Notes: a model not told the origin generated them from the letters alone. DNA of 64,000 nucleotides from Streptomyces sp. NBC_00525 (GCF_036346595.1 NZ_CP107834.1:6014001-6078000), one strand, 5' to 3'; shown: positions 34,294-43,480, numbered from the stretch's first letter. Made by a program: numbers and translations.

Positions 34294-35315
34294 CCGCTCC
34301 GGCTCGCGTCACGATCAAGGACGTCGCCGCGCGGGCCGGTGTGTCCAAGGGGGCCGTCTCGCTCGCCTTCAACGGCAAGCCGGGCGTCTCGGACGCGACG
34401 CGGGAACGCATCTTCCAGGTGGCGCGGGAGCTGGGCTGGGAGCCCAACCGCACGGCGCGCAGCCTCTCCGGCCGCAGCGCCGACATCATCGGGCTGGTGC
34501 TGAACCGCCCGGCCCGGCTCCTCGGCCTGGAACCGTTCTACATGGACTTCATCTCGGGCATCGAGAGCGTTCTGGCGGAGCGGTCCTGCTCGCTGCTGCT
34601 GCGACTGGTCCGCGACGTGGACGAGGAGATCGAGCTGTACCGGGCGTGGTGGCGCGGCCAGACCATCGCGGGCGCCGTCCTCGTCGACTTCCGGTCGGAC
34701 GATCCGCGCGTGCCCGCGCTGGAGGCCGTGGGGCTGCCCGCGGTCGCCGTCGGCCATCCGTCGCTGACCGGGTCCTTCCCCGCGGTGTGGACCGACGACG
34801 CCACGGCCACGGCGGAGGCCGTCCGCTATCTGGCCGCCCTCGGGCACCGGCGCCTCGCGCGCGTCGGGGGCCCGGCCGGCTTCGGGCACAGCGCGATCCG
34901 CACACGCGCCTTCGAGGCCACGGTGCGGGAACTGGGCCTCGAACACGGCACCCAGATCGCGACCGGGTTCGACGAGCGGGAGGGCGCCCGGGCGACGCGC
35001 TCGCTGCTCCTGGCGAAGGACCGGCCCACCGCGATCGTCTACGACAACGACATCATGGCGGTGGCCGGCGCGGGCGTCGCCGCCGAGATGGGCTTCGTGG
35101 TCCCGGACGACGTCTCGCTGCTGGCGTGGGACGACTCCCAGCTGTGCCGGATCACCCATCCCACCCTGTCCGCGATGAGCCACGACATCCACCACTTCGG
35201 CGCGGAGGTCGCGCGGACCCTGTTCACGCTGATCGAGGGCACCCACCCCGGTGACCTCCAGGTGCCGACCCCGTCGCTCACGCCCAGGGGCTCGACGGCA
35301 CCGGCGCCGCAGTGA
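34290..35315 (+). CDS. LacI-family repressor of the mannan locus
   Basis: 341 aa. An N-terminal LacI HTH (VTIKDVAARAGVSKGAVSLAFNG, about 7-29) and hinge helix are followed by a periplasmic-binding-protein-like effector domain. GTG 34290 overlaps the mannosidase stop (GTGA), so regulator and enzyme are made together. The palindromes GACAACGTTGTC near the mannanase, kinase, SBP and mannosidase genes are the best candidate operators, and mannobiose or another mannooligosaccharide is the likely inducer. Both points are inference from context. A strong bidirectional hairpin follows at 35322-35357. Confidence 0.9.
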   Translation: MTAPARVTIKDVAARAGVSKGAVSLAFNGKPGVSDATRERIFQVARELGWEPNRTARSLSGRSADIIGLVLNRPARLLGLEPFYMDFISGIESVLAERSCSLLLRLVRDVDEEIELYRAWWRGQTIAGAVLVDFRSDDPRVPALEAVGLPAVAVGHPSLTGSFPAVWTDDATATAEAVRYLAALGHRRLARVGGPAGFGHSAIRTRAFEATVRELGLEHGTQIATGFDEREGARATRSLLLAKDRPTAIVYDNDIMAVAGAGVAAEMGFVVPDDVSLLAWDDSQLCRITHPTLSAMSHDIHHFGAEVARTLFTLIEGTHPGDLQVPTPSLTPRGSTAPAPQ

Positions 35316-35321
35316 CGCCGC

Positions 35322-35357
35322 GCGCCGCGCGACCGGGACCTCCCGGTCGCGCGGCGC
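35322..35357. terminator. Perfect 17-bp hairpin between convergent genes
   Basis: Arms 35322-35338 and 35341-35357 are fully complementary around two bases. It lies between the LacI stop (plus) and the DUF6204 stop (minus), 4 nt before the latter. Confidence 0.75.
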
Positions 35358-35360
35358 GGC

Positions 35361-35696
35361 TCAGCGGCGCTTGTGGTTGATCTTCATCGTGTCCATGTCG
35401 GTCGCGGTGGACCGCAGCTCGCCGTGCCCGTAGCCGGCCTCGCGCAGCGCGGTCAGCGCCCGGTCCTCGGCGATCGCGGACGCCATCTCCTCGCCGTCCG
35501 CGGCGTCCGACACGACCACGTAGCGGAAGCTGAAGTGCTTGAGGACCCGGTCGTAGGTGAGCGAGCCCTCCTCGGTGAACCGCATCCCGGCGAGGCCGTG
35601 TTCCTCGACCTCCGCGAGCAGCCGCTCGCGCGCCGCGTCCGTCAGGTCCTGCCATGTGCCGCGCACGATCACCCGGTACGTGTGCTGCGTGCTCAT
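35361..35696 (-). CDS. DUF6204 family protein
   Basis: 111 aa, a small single-domain protein of unknown function common in Streptomyces. Alternating short strands and helices, with motifs RVIVRGTW near the start and HFSFRYVVV in the middle, suggest a ferredoxin-like alpha/beta sandwich. No catalytic motif is recognised. ATG 35696 is the only sensible start, as the next codons begin the conserved region. It is separated from the VOC gene by 88 bp. Confidence 0.7.
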   Translation of the reverse strand: MSTQHTYRVIVRGTWQDLTDAARERLLAEVEEHGLAGMRFTEEGSLTYDRVLKHFSFRYVVVSDAADGEEMASAIAEDRALTALREAGYGHGELRSTATDMDTMKINHKRR

Positions 35697-35784
35697 CTGT
35701 CGCGCCGTTCCTCTCCGCCTGCCCCGTCGTCCGTCCGGGGCGAGCGTACGGCGGGCCGCAGCGGGACGGAAACGGAATTCCGGC

Positions 35785-36138
35785 TCAGCCGGTCAGGTTG
35801 CGGTCCACGTACTCGAAGACCGAGCCGTCCGGGTGCACGGCGATGAGGTTGCGGCCAACCGGGGTGGGCACCGGGCCCGCGATCACCCGGGCGCCGACCC
35901 CGGTCAGCGCCGCGTGTGCCTCGTCCACGTTCTTCACGGCGATGGTCGCGGTGACCTTGCGCAGGATCTCCAGCTCCGCTTCGGGACCGCTCATCAGCAG
36001 GAAGCAGCTGATCGCGGCGACGGAGACCCCGCCGCGCTCGAACCGCAGGGCGGGGGCGCCCGTGAGCTTCTCGTAGAAGGCCACCGCGGCCTCCAGGTCG
36101 TCGACGCAGATACGCAGCGTGGTTCCCAGGATCTCCAT
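35785..36138 (-). CDS. VOC (glyoxalase/bleomycin-resistance) family protein
   Basis: 117 aa, one vicinal-oxygen-chelate unit made of two beta-alpha-beta-beta-beta modules (TLRICVDDLEAAVAFYEKLTG and ATIAVKNVDEAHAAL). Family roles include glyoxalase, dioxygenase and antibiotic binding. The metal-ligand pattern is not clear enough to choose; Glu in VFEYVD near the C terminus is a usual last ligand position. It may be co-transcribed with the neighbouring minus-strand genes. Confidence 0.8.
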   Translation of the reverse strand: MEILGTTLRICVDDLEAAVAFYEKLTGAPALRFERGGVSVAAISCFLLMSGPEAELEILRKVTATIAVKNVDEAHAALTGVGARVIAGPVPTPVGRNLIAVHPDGSVFEYVDRNLTG

Positions 36139-36195
36139 GGCGGCCAGGTTAGTTGGCCGTCCGCCGCCATGTGGTCCCTTCGGGCCGGGTCCGGC

Positions 36196-37005
36196 TCAGG
36201 CGCGGCAGAGCACCTCGCCGTGCGGCACCATGAACCAGCCGTCGCCCTGCTCGCCCCACGTCCGCCACGCGGCGGCGATCTCCGCCAGCTCCTCGGCCGT
36301 GGCGTGCCCGCCCTCCACCGCGAGCGTCGCGTACGCCGAGCCGACGGTGCGGTCCGCCCACAGCCCGCTCCACCAGGCGCGGGTCTCCGGGGTGGCGTAG
36401 CACCAGGAGGACGCGCCGGGCGTGATCTCGGTGAACCCGGCCTGCCGGGCCCAGGACAGCAGCCGGCGCCCGGCGTCCGGTTCGCCGCCGTTGGCGCGGG
36501 CCACCCGGCCGTACAGCTCCTGCCAGTGGTCCATGACGGGGGACTCCGGGAACCAGGTCATCGCCGCGTAGTCGCTGTCGCGTGCCGCGACCACGCCGCC
36601 GGGGCGGCACACCCGGCGCATCTCCCGCAGCGCCTGCACCGGATCGCCCACGTGCTGGAGGACCTGATGGGCGTGGACCACGTCGAAGGAGTCGTCGGGG
36701 TAGTCCAGGGCGTGGACGTCGGCGACGGCGAACTCCACGTTGTCCAGGCCGCGTTCGGCGGCGACCTCGGCCGCCTGGCCCAGGATCTCGTCGGTGGTGT
36801 CCACGCCCGTCACCCGGCCCGGCGCCACCAGCGCGGCCAGGTCGGCGGTGATGGTGCCGGGGCCGCAGCCGACGTCCAGCACGTCCAGGCCGGGGCGCAG
36901 CTCACCGATGAGATAGGCGGCGGAGTTGGCGGCGGTGCGCCAGCGGTGCGAACGCAGCACCGACTCGTGGTGGCCGTGGGTGTAGACGGCGGTCTCCTTC
37001 GGCAT
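36196..37005 (-). CDS. UbiE-like class I SAM-dependent methyltransferase
   Basis: 269 aa. Motif I, VLDVGCGPGTIT, is at about 41-52, GVDTTDEIL is the acidic loop, and the post-motif FDVVHAHQVLQHVGDP is typical of Methyltransf_11/25 enzymes acting on small molecules. The substrate is unknown. The start at 37005 agrees with the family. Upstream, the 174-bp gap to the next gene is relatively AT-rich and should contain its promoter. Confidence 0.82.
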   Translation of the reverse strand: MPKETAVYTHGHHESVLRSHRWRTAANSAAYLIGELRPGLDVLDVGCGPGTITADLAALVAPGRVTGVDTTDEILGQAAEVAAERGLDNVEFAVADVHALDYPDDSFDVVHAHQVLQHVGDPVQALREMRRVCRPGGVVAARDSDYAAMTWFPESPVMDHWQELYGRVARANGGEPDAGRRLLSWARQAGFTEITPGASSWCYATPETRAWWSGLWADRTVGSAYATLAVEGGHATAEELAEIAAAWRTWGEQGDGWFMVPHGEVLCRA

Positions 37006-37179
37006 GGCCGTGCGTCCTCTCTCGAATCGCGAACCGCGAAAGCGCTGTTCGACGGTTCCACCGTAAAGCCTTCCGCCGAATAATGAGATGGGTATCTTGC
37101 GATATGGACAGTGTGCGGAGGTGCGAAGGGGCGGCCGACTTCGCGCCGACCGCCCCGAGTTGGCCCTTCCGCCGACCGG

Positions 37180-38706
37180 CTACGCCTGCATCGGGCAGTA
37201 CACCGTCAGCGCCTCCGGCAGCTTGTCCACCATCAACTCCGGCCCGCTGTGCGCCACTTCACCGTCGTACGCATACGGTGTGCCCGGCTCCAGGCCGGAG
37301 ATCCGCACCCGCTGCCTGCGCACCGCGGCGTGCATGGGGGAGCGGGTCAGCGGTCCGGCCACCGCCGCCGCCAGCAGCCGCAGACCGGGGGTCCGGCCGC
37401 CGTGCACCATCCGTACGTCCAGCAGCCCGTCCGCGAGATTGTGCCGCCGGCCCGGCGCCGGGCCCACCCGCTGGAACATCCCGTTGCCGACGAACAGCAG
37501 CCACAACGGGCGCCGCCTGCCCTGGATTTCGGCCTCCAGCGGACGTTCCCCGCGCAGCACGCGCAGGGCGGCGAGCACCCCGGCCGGCCAGCCGCCGATC
37601 CGGGGCGACCAGTGCTCCCGCAGCCGCACCAGCTCCGGGTAGACGCCCAGGCTGAACGCGTTCAGGAAGTATCCCGGCCCGCCCTCCGGCCCCTGCGGAC
37701 CGGGCCGGAACCGCCCCAGGTCCACCCGCACCGCACTCCCCGAGGCGAGCGCGGAGCCGACGTCGGCGACGGTCTCGATGCCCAGGTCGTACGCGAAGTG
37801 GTTGAGGGTTCCGCCGGGGAACACCGCCAGCGGCACCCCCCGCGACGCCGCGACGGCCGCCGCCCGGTTGACCGTGCCGTCCCCGCCGCACACCCCCAGC
37901 GCCCGGCCCCGGCCCGCCGCCTTCTCCAGTTCGTCGGAGAGCAGCCCCGGCGAGCACTCCACGATCTCCGCCTGCGGCAGCGCGTCCCGCACCAGCGAGG
38001 CGGTCGCGGTCGCCGTCCCCGACTCCTGGTTGACGACCACCACCAGGCCCTCGCCGTCCGGCAGGGCGGGCGCGTCGGCAGGCGGCCGGCCCGGCGCCGG
38101 CAACTGGCCCCTCGTCGGTATCACCCCCCGCAGCGCGAACGCCGCCCCGACCCCCAGCACCGCCCCCGCCACCACATCGCTCGGGTAGTGCACTCCGGTG
38201 TAGACGCGGGACGCGGCCACGGACAGCGCCACCGGCGCGACCACCGCCCCCCACCCCTTCGACTCCAGCGCGACCCCGGTGGCGAACGCGGCCGCCGACG
38301 CCGCGTGCCCCGACGGGAACGACGTGGTCACCGGCTGCCGCTTCAGCCGCCGTATCACCGGCACCCCGTCCAGCACCGGCCGCTGCCTGCGCACCGCCCC
38401 CTTGCCCACCGTGTTGATCGCGGCCGAGGCCACCGCGAGCGAGGCGATCCCCCGCAGCGCCGCCCGCCGGGCCCGCGCACTGCCCCCGAAGGCGGCCATG
38501 CCCGCCGCCGCGCCGAACCACAGCAGCCCGTGGTTGGCGCTGCGGCTCAGCCGGGGCAGCACGGGCCCGGCGGCCGGCCAGTGCCGCTGGGCCAGATTCC
38601 GGAACACGGCGGCATCGCGCCGGTGGAACCGGTCGCTCAGCCCGGCGAGCCGGGAGGGGACGGAGGCATTGCTCGCAGACGACATGCGACAGCGAATACC
38701 CCGCAT
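37180..38706 (-). CDS. Bifunctional PAP2 phosphatase / diacylglycerol kinase-like lipid enzyme
   Basis: About 500 aa. The N-terminal half is a membrane PAP2 phosphatase with the three signatures KGAVRRQRP, SFPSGHAA and SRVYTGVHYPSD. The C-terminal half is a lipid kinase (DAGK/YegS-like) with GGDGTVN and FPGGTLN. The two activities could dephosphorylate and re-phosphorylate a lipid such as phosphatidic acid or a polyprenyl phosphate. This fusion is common in actinobacteria. The start is uncertain: ATG 38706 has GGAG only 2 nt away, while ATG 38685 (MSSASNAS) is a plausible shorter start. It is divergent from the IclR gene. Confidence 0.88.
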   Translation of the reverse strand: MRGIRCRMSSASNASVPSRLAGLSDRFHRRDAAVFRNLAQRHWPAAGPVLPRLSRSANHGLLWFGAAAGMAAFGGSARARRAALRGIASLAVASAAINTVGKGAVRRQRPVLDGVPVIRRLKRQPVTTSFPSGHAASAAAFATGVALESKGWGAVVAPVALSVAASRVYTGVHYPSDVVAGAVLGVGAAFALRGVIPTRGQLPAPGRPPADAPALPDGEGLVVVVNQESGTATATASLVRDALPQAEIVECSPGLLSDELEKAAGRGRALGVCGGDGTVNRAAAVAASRGVPLAVFPGGTLNHFAYDLGIETVADVGSALASGSAVRVDLGRFRPGPQGPEGGPGYFLNAFSLGVYPELVRLREHWSPRIGGWPAGVLAALRVLRGERPLEAEIQGRRRPLWLLFVGNGMFQRVGPAPGRRHNLADGLLDVRMVHGGRTPGLRLLAAAVAGPLTRSPMHAAVRRQRVRISGLEPGTPYAYDGEVAHSGPELMVDKLPEALTVYCPMQA

Positions 38707-38801
38707 CGCCGCTCCGAACCAGCAGCCACGCCGAAGGTAGCCTGTGATCGTCGTACCGGTCGCCGGCCGGGACGCCGCACACGAGAGGGGGGTGCACGGC
38801 C

Positions 38802-39575
38802 ATGGGGCGACTCGTCCCCGCGGTGACCAGGGCGCTCGACGTGCTCGAACTCTTCCTCCACGGCGACGGAACGCTCTCCGCGCCCGAGGTGACCCGCAAG
38901 CTCCAGCTGCCGCGCACCACCGTGCACGAGCTGCTCACCACGCTCGCCGCCCGCTCGTACCTGGTCAGGGACCCCGACCGGCCCGGACAGTACCGGCTGG
39001 GCGTGCGCACCTACCAGCTCGGCAGCCGGTACGCGGAACAGCTCGACCTCGCCGCCGAGGGCCGGCAGGTCGCCCGCCGGCTCGCCGCCGACTGCGGCGA
39101 GAGCGTGCACGTGGCGATCCTGGACGGCACCGACACCGTCTGCGTCGCCCGGGCGGACTCCACCCACGCCGTCCGCATGGTGTCCGCGGCCGGCCACCGG
39201 CTGCCCGCCCACTGCACCGCGGTCGGCAAGATGCTCCTCGCCTCACTGCCCGCCCCGGAGCTGGACGCCCGGCTCGACGGGCTGGAGCTGACCGCGCTCA
39301 CCCCGCACACCATCACCGCCGGGCCCGAGCTGCGGGCCGCGCTCGACGCCGTACGGGAACAGGGCTTCGCGGTCGAGCACCAGGAGTCCGGACCCGGCGT
39401 CGGCTGCGTCGCCGCACCCGTGCGCGACCGGACGGGGCGCGTCGTCGCCGCCCTCTCCGTCGCCGTCCCGCTGATCCGCTGGACCGACGAGCGCGCCCGC
39501 GAACTCGCCGTGCTCGCCGACCGGGGCGCAGGCGACCTGTCGCAGCGCCTCGGACACGAAAGGAGCCCGGTGTGA
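38802..39575 (+). CDS. IclR-family regulator
   Basis: 257 aa. The N-terminal winged helix (about 5-60; LQLPRTTVHELLTTLAARSYL) and C-terminal GAF-like effector domain with SGPGVGCVAAPV fit IclR regulators of sugar-acid and aromatic catabolism. It is coupled to the SMP-30 gene by a 4-bp overlap, so the lactonase substrate or product is the likely effector. ATG 38802 follows a GAGAGGGGGG stretch. Confidence 0.9.
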   Translation: MGRLVPAVTRALDVLELFLHGDGTLSAPEVTRKLQLPRTTVHELLTTLAARSYLVRDPDRPGQYRLGVRTYQLGSRYAEQLDLAAEGRQVARRLAADCGESVHVAILDGTDTVCVARADSTHAVRMVSAAGHRLPAHCTAVGKMLLASLPAPELDARLDGLELTALTPHTITAGPELRAALDAVREQGFAVEHQESGPGVGCVAAPVRDRTGRVVAALSVAVPLIRWTDERARELAVLADRGAGDLSQRLGHERSPV

Positions 39576-40423
39576 CCCGCACCCGCGCCGAGGTCGCCGT
39601 ACGGGAGCAGGCCGTCCTCGGCGAGGGCCCGACCTGGGACGCCGCCACCGGACGGCTGATCTGGGTCGACATCCTCGCCGCCCGCGTCCACACCTACGAA
39701 CCGGCGACCGGCCGCCGCACCGTCATGGCCACCGGACAGCACGTCGGCGCCGCCAAGCCGAGAGCCGGCGGCGGACTGGTCGTCAACCTGCGCGACGGCA
39801 TCGGCCTCTACGATACCGGCGGCGCGTTCCGCTGGCTGGTCCACGACCCCGTACCGGGCCGCCGCGCCAACGACGCCGCCGTCGCCCCGGACGGCGCGCT
39901 GTGGGCCGGCACCATGCGCTACGACGAGGCCGCGGGCGGCGGCACCCTGGCCCGGATCGCCCCGGACGGCACCGCCACCCCCGTCCTGCCCCGGGTGACG
40001 TGCAGCAACGGCACCGGCTGGAGCCCGGACGGCCGGCTCATGTACTACACCGACACCCACACCCGCCGCATCGACGTCTTCGACGTGGACGGCCCCCACG
40101 TCACCGGACGCCGCCCCTTCGCCGTCCTGGAGGACGGCGCCGGCTACCCCGACGGGCTCACGGTCGACGCCGAGGGCGCCGTCTGGGTCGCCCTCTGGGA
40201 CGGATCGGCGCTGCGCCGCTACACCGCGGACGGCCGCCCGGAGCGCACCGTGCACCTGCCGGTGCGGCGGCCCACCGCCTGCGCCTTCGGCGGCCCCGGA
40301 CTGCGCGACCTGTACATCTCCACCGCCCGCACCGGACTCGACGCCCCGCACCCGCTCGCCGGCTCCCTGCTCGTCCTCCCCGACGCGGGACACGGCCTGC
40401 CCGGCACCCCCTTCGCCGGCTGA
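39572..40423 (+). CDS. SMP-30/gluconolactonase-family lactonase
   Basis: 283 aa, a six-bladed beta-propeller enzyme. Metal ligands are visible as Glu in GEGPTW near the N terminus, Asn in CSNGTGWS and Asp in YPDGLTVD. The family hydrolyses sugar lactones to aldonic acids (gluconolactone, arabinolactone, galactonolactone). The pairing with IclR suggests a small sugar-acid module, but the dehydratase and dehydrogenase usually accompanying it are missing from this window. GTG 39572 overlaps the IclR stop. Confidence 0.88.
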   Translation: MTRTRAEVAVREQAVLGEGPTWDAATGRLIWVDILAARVHTYEPATGRRTVMATGQHVGAAKPRAGGGLVVNLRDGIGLYDTGGAFRWLVHDPVPGRRANDAAVAPDGALWAGTMRYDEAAGGGTLARIAPDGTATPVLPRVTCSNGTGWSPDGRLMYYTDTHTRRIDVFDVDGPHVTGRRPFAVLEDGAGYPDGLTVDAEGAVWVALWDGSALRRYTADGRPERTVHLPVRRPTACAFGGPGLRDLYISTARTGLDAPHPLAGSLLVLPDAGHGLPGTPFAG

Positions 40424-40516
40424 CCGCCCGGCCCGGCCGCCCTCCAGGGCGGGCGCGCCGCCCCGTTCCCTCGTATAAAGGAGGGCATACGGCGAACGGC
40501 GGCGAAGGAGGCCCGG

Positions 40517-41761
40517 ATGGGCCGGACCGGGCGTCACCCCAGCGGCACACCCCCCGTCCGCGAGGACCGCGGACCCGTACGGTACGGGCCGCCGGCCCCC
40601 TGGCCGGGGCTGCCGGTGCTCCCGGAACTGGCCGGCGTGCTGGCGTCCGCCGCCGGCCGCGCCGCCCCCGAACCGCCCGGTGGCTCGGCCGCCCTGCGCG
40701 AGGCCGCCTGCGGCTACTGGGAGCGGCGCGGACTGCGCACCGGCCCCGGACGCGTCGCCGCCGCCCCCGGTACCGCGCCCCTGCTGCTCGCGCTGATCGC
40801 CGCCCACGGCGGCGACGTGCTGCTGCCGCGCCCCTGCCCCGCCTCCTGGCTGCCGCAGGCCCGGCTCCTCGGCCGCCCCGCCTACCAGGTCCCCACCCCC
40901 GCCGAGTGCGGCGGCGTGCCCGACCCGTACGCCCTCCTGGAGACCGTACGCAGAGTGCGCGCCGAAGGCGGCCGGCCCCGGCTCCTGCTGCTCTCCGCGG
41001 CCGACAACCCCACCGCCACCGTCGCCCCGCCCGAACTCGTCCGCGAGGCCTGCGAGGCCGCCGTGGACCAGGGGCTGCACATCGTCAGCGACGAGACCTG
41101 GCGCGACACCCTGCACCGGCCGCACGAGACGGTCCTGGTCAGCCCCGCCGAGATGTGCCCCGACGACGTCACCGTGCTCTCCGGCCTCCACGGCGCCCTC
41201 ACCCCCGCCGCCTGGCCGGTCGCCGTCGCCCGCTTCCCGGACACCGCCCGCGCCGCCACCCGGCACGCCCGCACCCTGGACGTCCTCACCGCCCTCGACG
41301 CCACCGTCGCGGGCCCGGTCGCGGCCGCCGCCGCCCACGCCCTGCGCGAACCGGCCGCCGTCACCGAGCACGCCCGGCGCTCCGCCGCCCTGCACGGCCG
41401 GCTCGCCGCCGCGGCCCACCAGGCCGTCCTCGGTTGGGGCGCCCTCGCCCGGCCCCCGCAGGCCGGCCGCCACCTCTACGCCGACCTCGGCCCGCTGCGC
41501 GCCACCCTCGCCGCCCGGAGCGTCACCGACTCCCTCGAACTGGAGGAGTACCTCTCCGCCCGCCTCGGCACCCCCACCCCCGGCGGACACCGCTTCGGCG
41601 ACGAACTCGGCGCGCTCCGGGTCCGGCTGGGCACCGGCGCGCTCCTCGGCACGGACCCCGCCGGGCAGACGGCCGCCCTCACCGCCGCGGACCCCCTCGA
41701 ATTGCCGCCGGTCGCCGCAGCGCTGAACATTTTGCGAGCAGCCCTCGACACCCCGCGCTGA
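40517..41761 (+). CDS. Aminotransferase-like protein (fold-type I) lacking the PLP lysine
   Basis: 414 aa. The overall order of class I/II aminotransferases is clear: a glycine-rich loop near 84, Asn164 in DNPTATV, and Asp192 in SDETW, which would contact the PLP ring nitrogen. Where the family has S-x-S-K, this protein reads SGLHGAL, so His225 occupies the Schiff-base lysine position, and the usual G-x-R that follows is also altered. It therefore may not be a functional transaminase. It keeps full length and no frameshift is seen, so a changed function is likelier than decay. AAGGAGG precedes ATG 40517, and TATAAA at 40474-40479 is a rare AT-rich -10 candidate. Confidence 0.78.
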   Translation: MGRTGRHPSGTPPVREDRGPVRYGPPAPWPGLPVLPELAGVLASAAGRAAPEPPGGSAALREAACGYWERRGLRTGPGRVAAAPGTAPLLLALIAAHGGDVLLPRPCPASWLPQARLLGRPAYQVPTPAECGGVPDPYALLETVRRVRAEGGRPRLLLLSAADNPTATVAPPELVREACEAAVDQGLHIVSDETWRDTLHRPHETVLVSPAEMCPDDVTVLSGLHGALTPAAWPVAVARFPDTARAATRHARTLDVLTALDATVAGPVAAAAAHALREPAAVTEHARRSAALHGRLAAAAHQAVLGWGALARPPQAGRHLYADLGPLRATLAARSVTDSLELEEYLSARLGTPTPGGHRFGDELGALRVRLGTGALLGTDPAGQTAALTAADPLELPPVAAALNILRAALDTPR

Positions 41762-41796
41762 CCACCGCGCCGGCGCACTCCTGGACGGGAGCCCCG

Positions 41797-42837
41797 ATGA
41801 CGGACCGGACCGCGCGCCAGGTCGCCCCCGACACACCCCCCACGGCCTGCGGCGACATCGTCCCGCCCCGCCCCCTGGGCGAGGTGCGCGACTGGCCCCG
41901 GAGCTTCGCGGACCGGCTCACCGCCCCGCTCCCCGGCGTCAAGGGCATGTCCCGGCTGGCCCGCGAGCACTCCATCCGGCCCAACGCGGAGGGCCTGCGC
42001 CACATCCACCGGCTGCCCTACGCCCCCGCGCCCCTGCCGCCCGTCCCGGCCGGGACCGCCTGCGTCACCTGGGCCGGACACGCCAGCTGGATCATCCGCA
42101 CCGGCGGCCTCACCGTCCTCACCGACCCCGTCTGGTCCCGCCGCATCCTCGGCACCCCGGCCCGGATCACCCCCGTCGGCGTCCCCTGGGAGGACCTGCC
42201 GGCCGTCGACGCCGTCGTCATCAGCCACAACCACTACGACCACCTCGACGCGCCCACCCTGCGCAGACTGCCCCGGCACACCCCGCTCTTCGTCCCGGCC
42301 GGCCTCGGCCAGTGGTGCCGCCGCCGGGGATTTCGCACCGTCACCGAACTCGACTGGTGGGAGTCCGCCCGGCTCGACGGCGTCCGCTTCGACTTCGTCC
42401 CCGCCCACCACTGGTCCCGGCGCACCCTCACCGACACCTGCCGCTCGCTGTGGGGCGGCTGGATCATCGGGGACGACGACACCGGCGGGCGGATCTACTT
42501 CGCCGGCGACTCCGGATACGGCCACTGGTTCACCGAGATCGGCCGCCGCCACCCCGGCATCGACCTCGCCCTGCTCCCCATCGGCGCGTACGAGCCCCGC
42601 TGGTGGCTCCGCGACGTCCACACCGACCCGGAGGAGGCCGTGCGCGCGTACGAGGACCTCGGCGCCCGCGCCATGGCCCCGATGCACTGGGCGGCCTTCC
42701 TGCTCTCCGCCGAGCCCGTCCTCGAACCGCTCACCCGGCTGCGCACCGCCTGGCAGCGCGCCGGACACCCCCGCGACCGGCTCTGGGACCTGCCCATCGG
42801 CGGCTCACGCCTCCTGACGGCGGCCGGCGCCGGCTGA
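41797..42837 (+). CDS. MBL-fold metallohydrolase, NAPE-PLD/UlaG type
   Basis: 346 aa. The metal-binding motif HNHYDHLD and later FAGDSGYG and MHWAAF place it with the N-acylphosphatidylethanolamine phospholipase D-like branch of the metallo-beta-lactamase superfamily. Bacterial members hydrolyse phosphodiester or lactone bonds; the substrate here is unknown. It begins 35 bp after the aminotransferase-like gene (GGGAG before ATG 41797), so the two may form an operon. It is convergent with the DedA gene, 16 bp away. Confidence 0.85.
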   Translation: MTDRTARQVAPDTPPTACGDIVPPRPLGEVRDWPRSFADRLTAPLPGVKGMSRLAREHSIRPNAEGLRHIHRLPYAPAPLPPVPAGTACVTWAGHASWIIRTGGLTVLTDPVWSRRILGTPARITPVGVPWEDLPAVDAVVISHNHYDHLDAPTLRRLPRHTPLFVPAGLGQWCRRRGFRTVTELDWWESARLDGVRFDFVPAHHWSRRTLTDTCRSLWGGWIIGDDDTGGRIYFAGDSGYGHWFTEIGRRHPGIDLALLPIGAYEPRWWLRDVHTDPEEAVRAYEDLGARAMAPMHWAAFLLSAEPVLEPLTRLRTAWQRAGHPRDRLWDLPIGGSRLLTAAGAG

Positions 42838-42853
42838 CCCCGCCCGCCCGGCC

Positions 42854-43480
42854 TCACCGCGCCCAGCGCGCCCGCGTCCGCCGCCACACCGCCGGCGCCC
42901 CGCTGATCACCAGCGTCAGGACCACCGCGGCCACCACCCCCTGCCACGGCTCCGGGAACAGCGAACCGCCCAGGATGCCGATCAGCTGGTACGTCGCCGC
43001 CCACGCCAGACACGCCGGCACATCACCGCGGGCGAACCGCCGCAGCGGCATCCGCCCCAGCAGACACGCCAGCATCACCGGAATGCGCCCGGCCGGCACC
43101 AGCCGCGACAGCACCAGCACCGCCGCCCCGTGCTCGTCCAGCTTCCGCTGCGCCTGCGCCAGCCGCTCCGGCGCCGCCCGGTCCCGGATCGCCCGCAGCC
43201 ACCGCGACCCGTTCCTCGACCGCACCCCCCGCTGCCCCAGCCAGTACAGGCATATGTCCCCCAGGAACGCCGCCGCCGACGCCACCCCGAACACCACCAG
43301 CAGCGCGAACGGCGACGACTGGTGGAACGCCACCACGGCCGCCGAACTCACCAGCGCGCCCGTCGGCACCACCGGGACCAGCGCCCCCACCGACACCAGC
43401 AGGAACAGCGACGGATAACCCACCGCCTGCTGCGTCGACTCCGGGGGCAGCTGCGTCGCGTCCCGCAGGAACCCGATCAC
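42854..43480 (-). CDS. DedA/VTT-domain membrane protein
   Basis: 208 aa with about five hydrophobic segments and the SNARE-associated/VTT pattern including LGRMPLRRFARGD. DedA proteins are implicated in scrambling or recycling polyprenyl-phosphate or phospholipid carriers and in membrane-potential homeostasis. GTG 43480 overlaps the stop of the upstream MBL gene (GTGA), which fixes the start and implies coupled expression. Confidence 0.87.
   Translation of the reverse strand: MIGFLRDATQLPPESTQQAVGYPSLFLLVSVGALVPVVPTGALVSSAAVVAFHQSSPFALLVVFGVASAAAFLGDICLYWLGQRGVRSRNGSRWLRAIRDRAAPERLAQAQRKLDEHGAAVLVLSRLVPAGRIPVMLACLLGRMPLRRFARGDVPACLAWAATYQLIGILGGSLFPEPWQGVVAAVVLTLVISGAPAVWRRTRARWAR

Noticed and set aside
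37100..37113. GTATCTTGCGATAT between the methyltransferase and PAP2 genes as an operator
   Set aside because: The arms are only 4-5 bp around a 4-bp centre and no regulator is adjacent; too weak to call.
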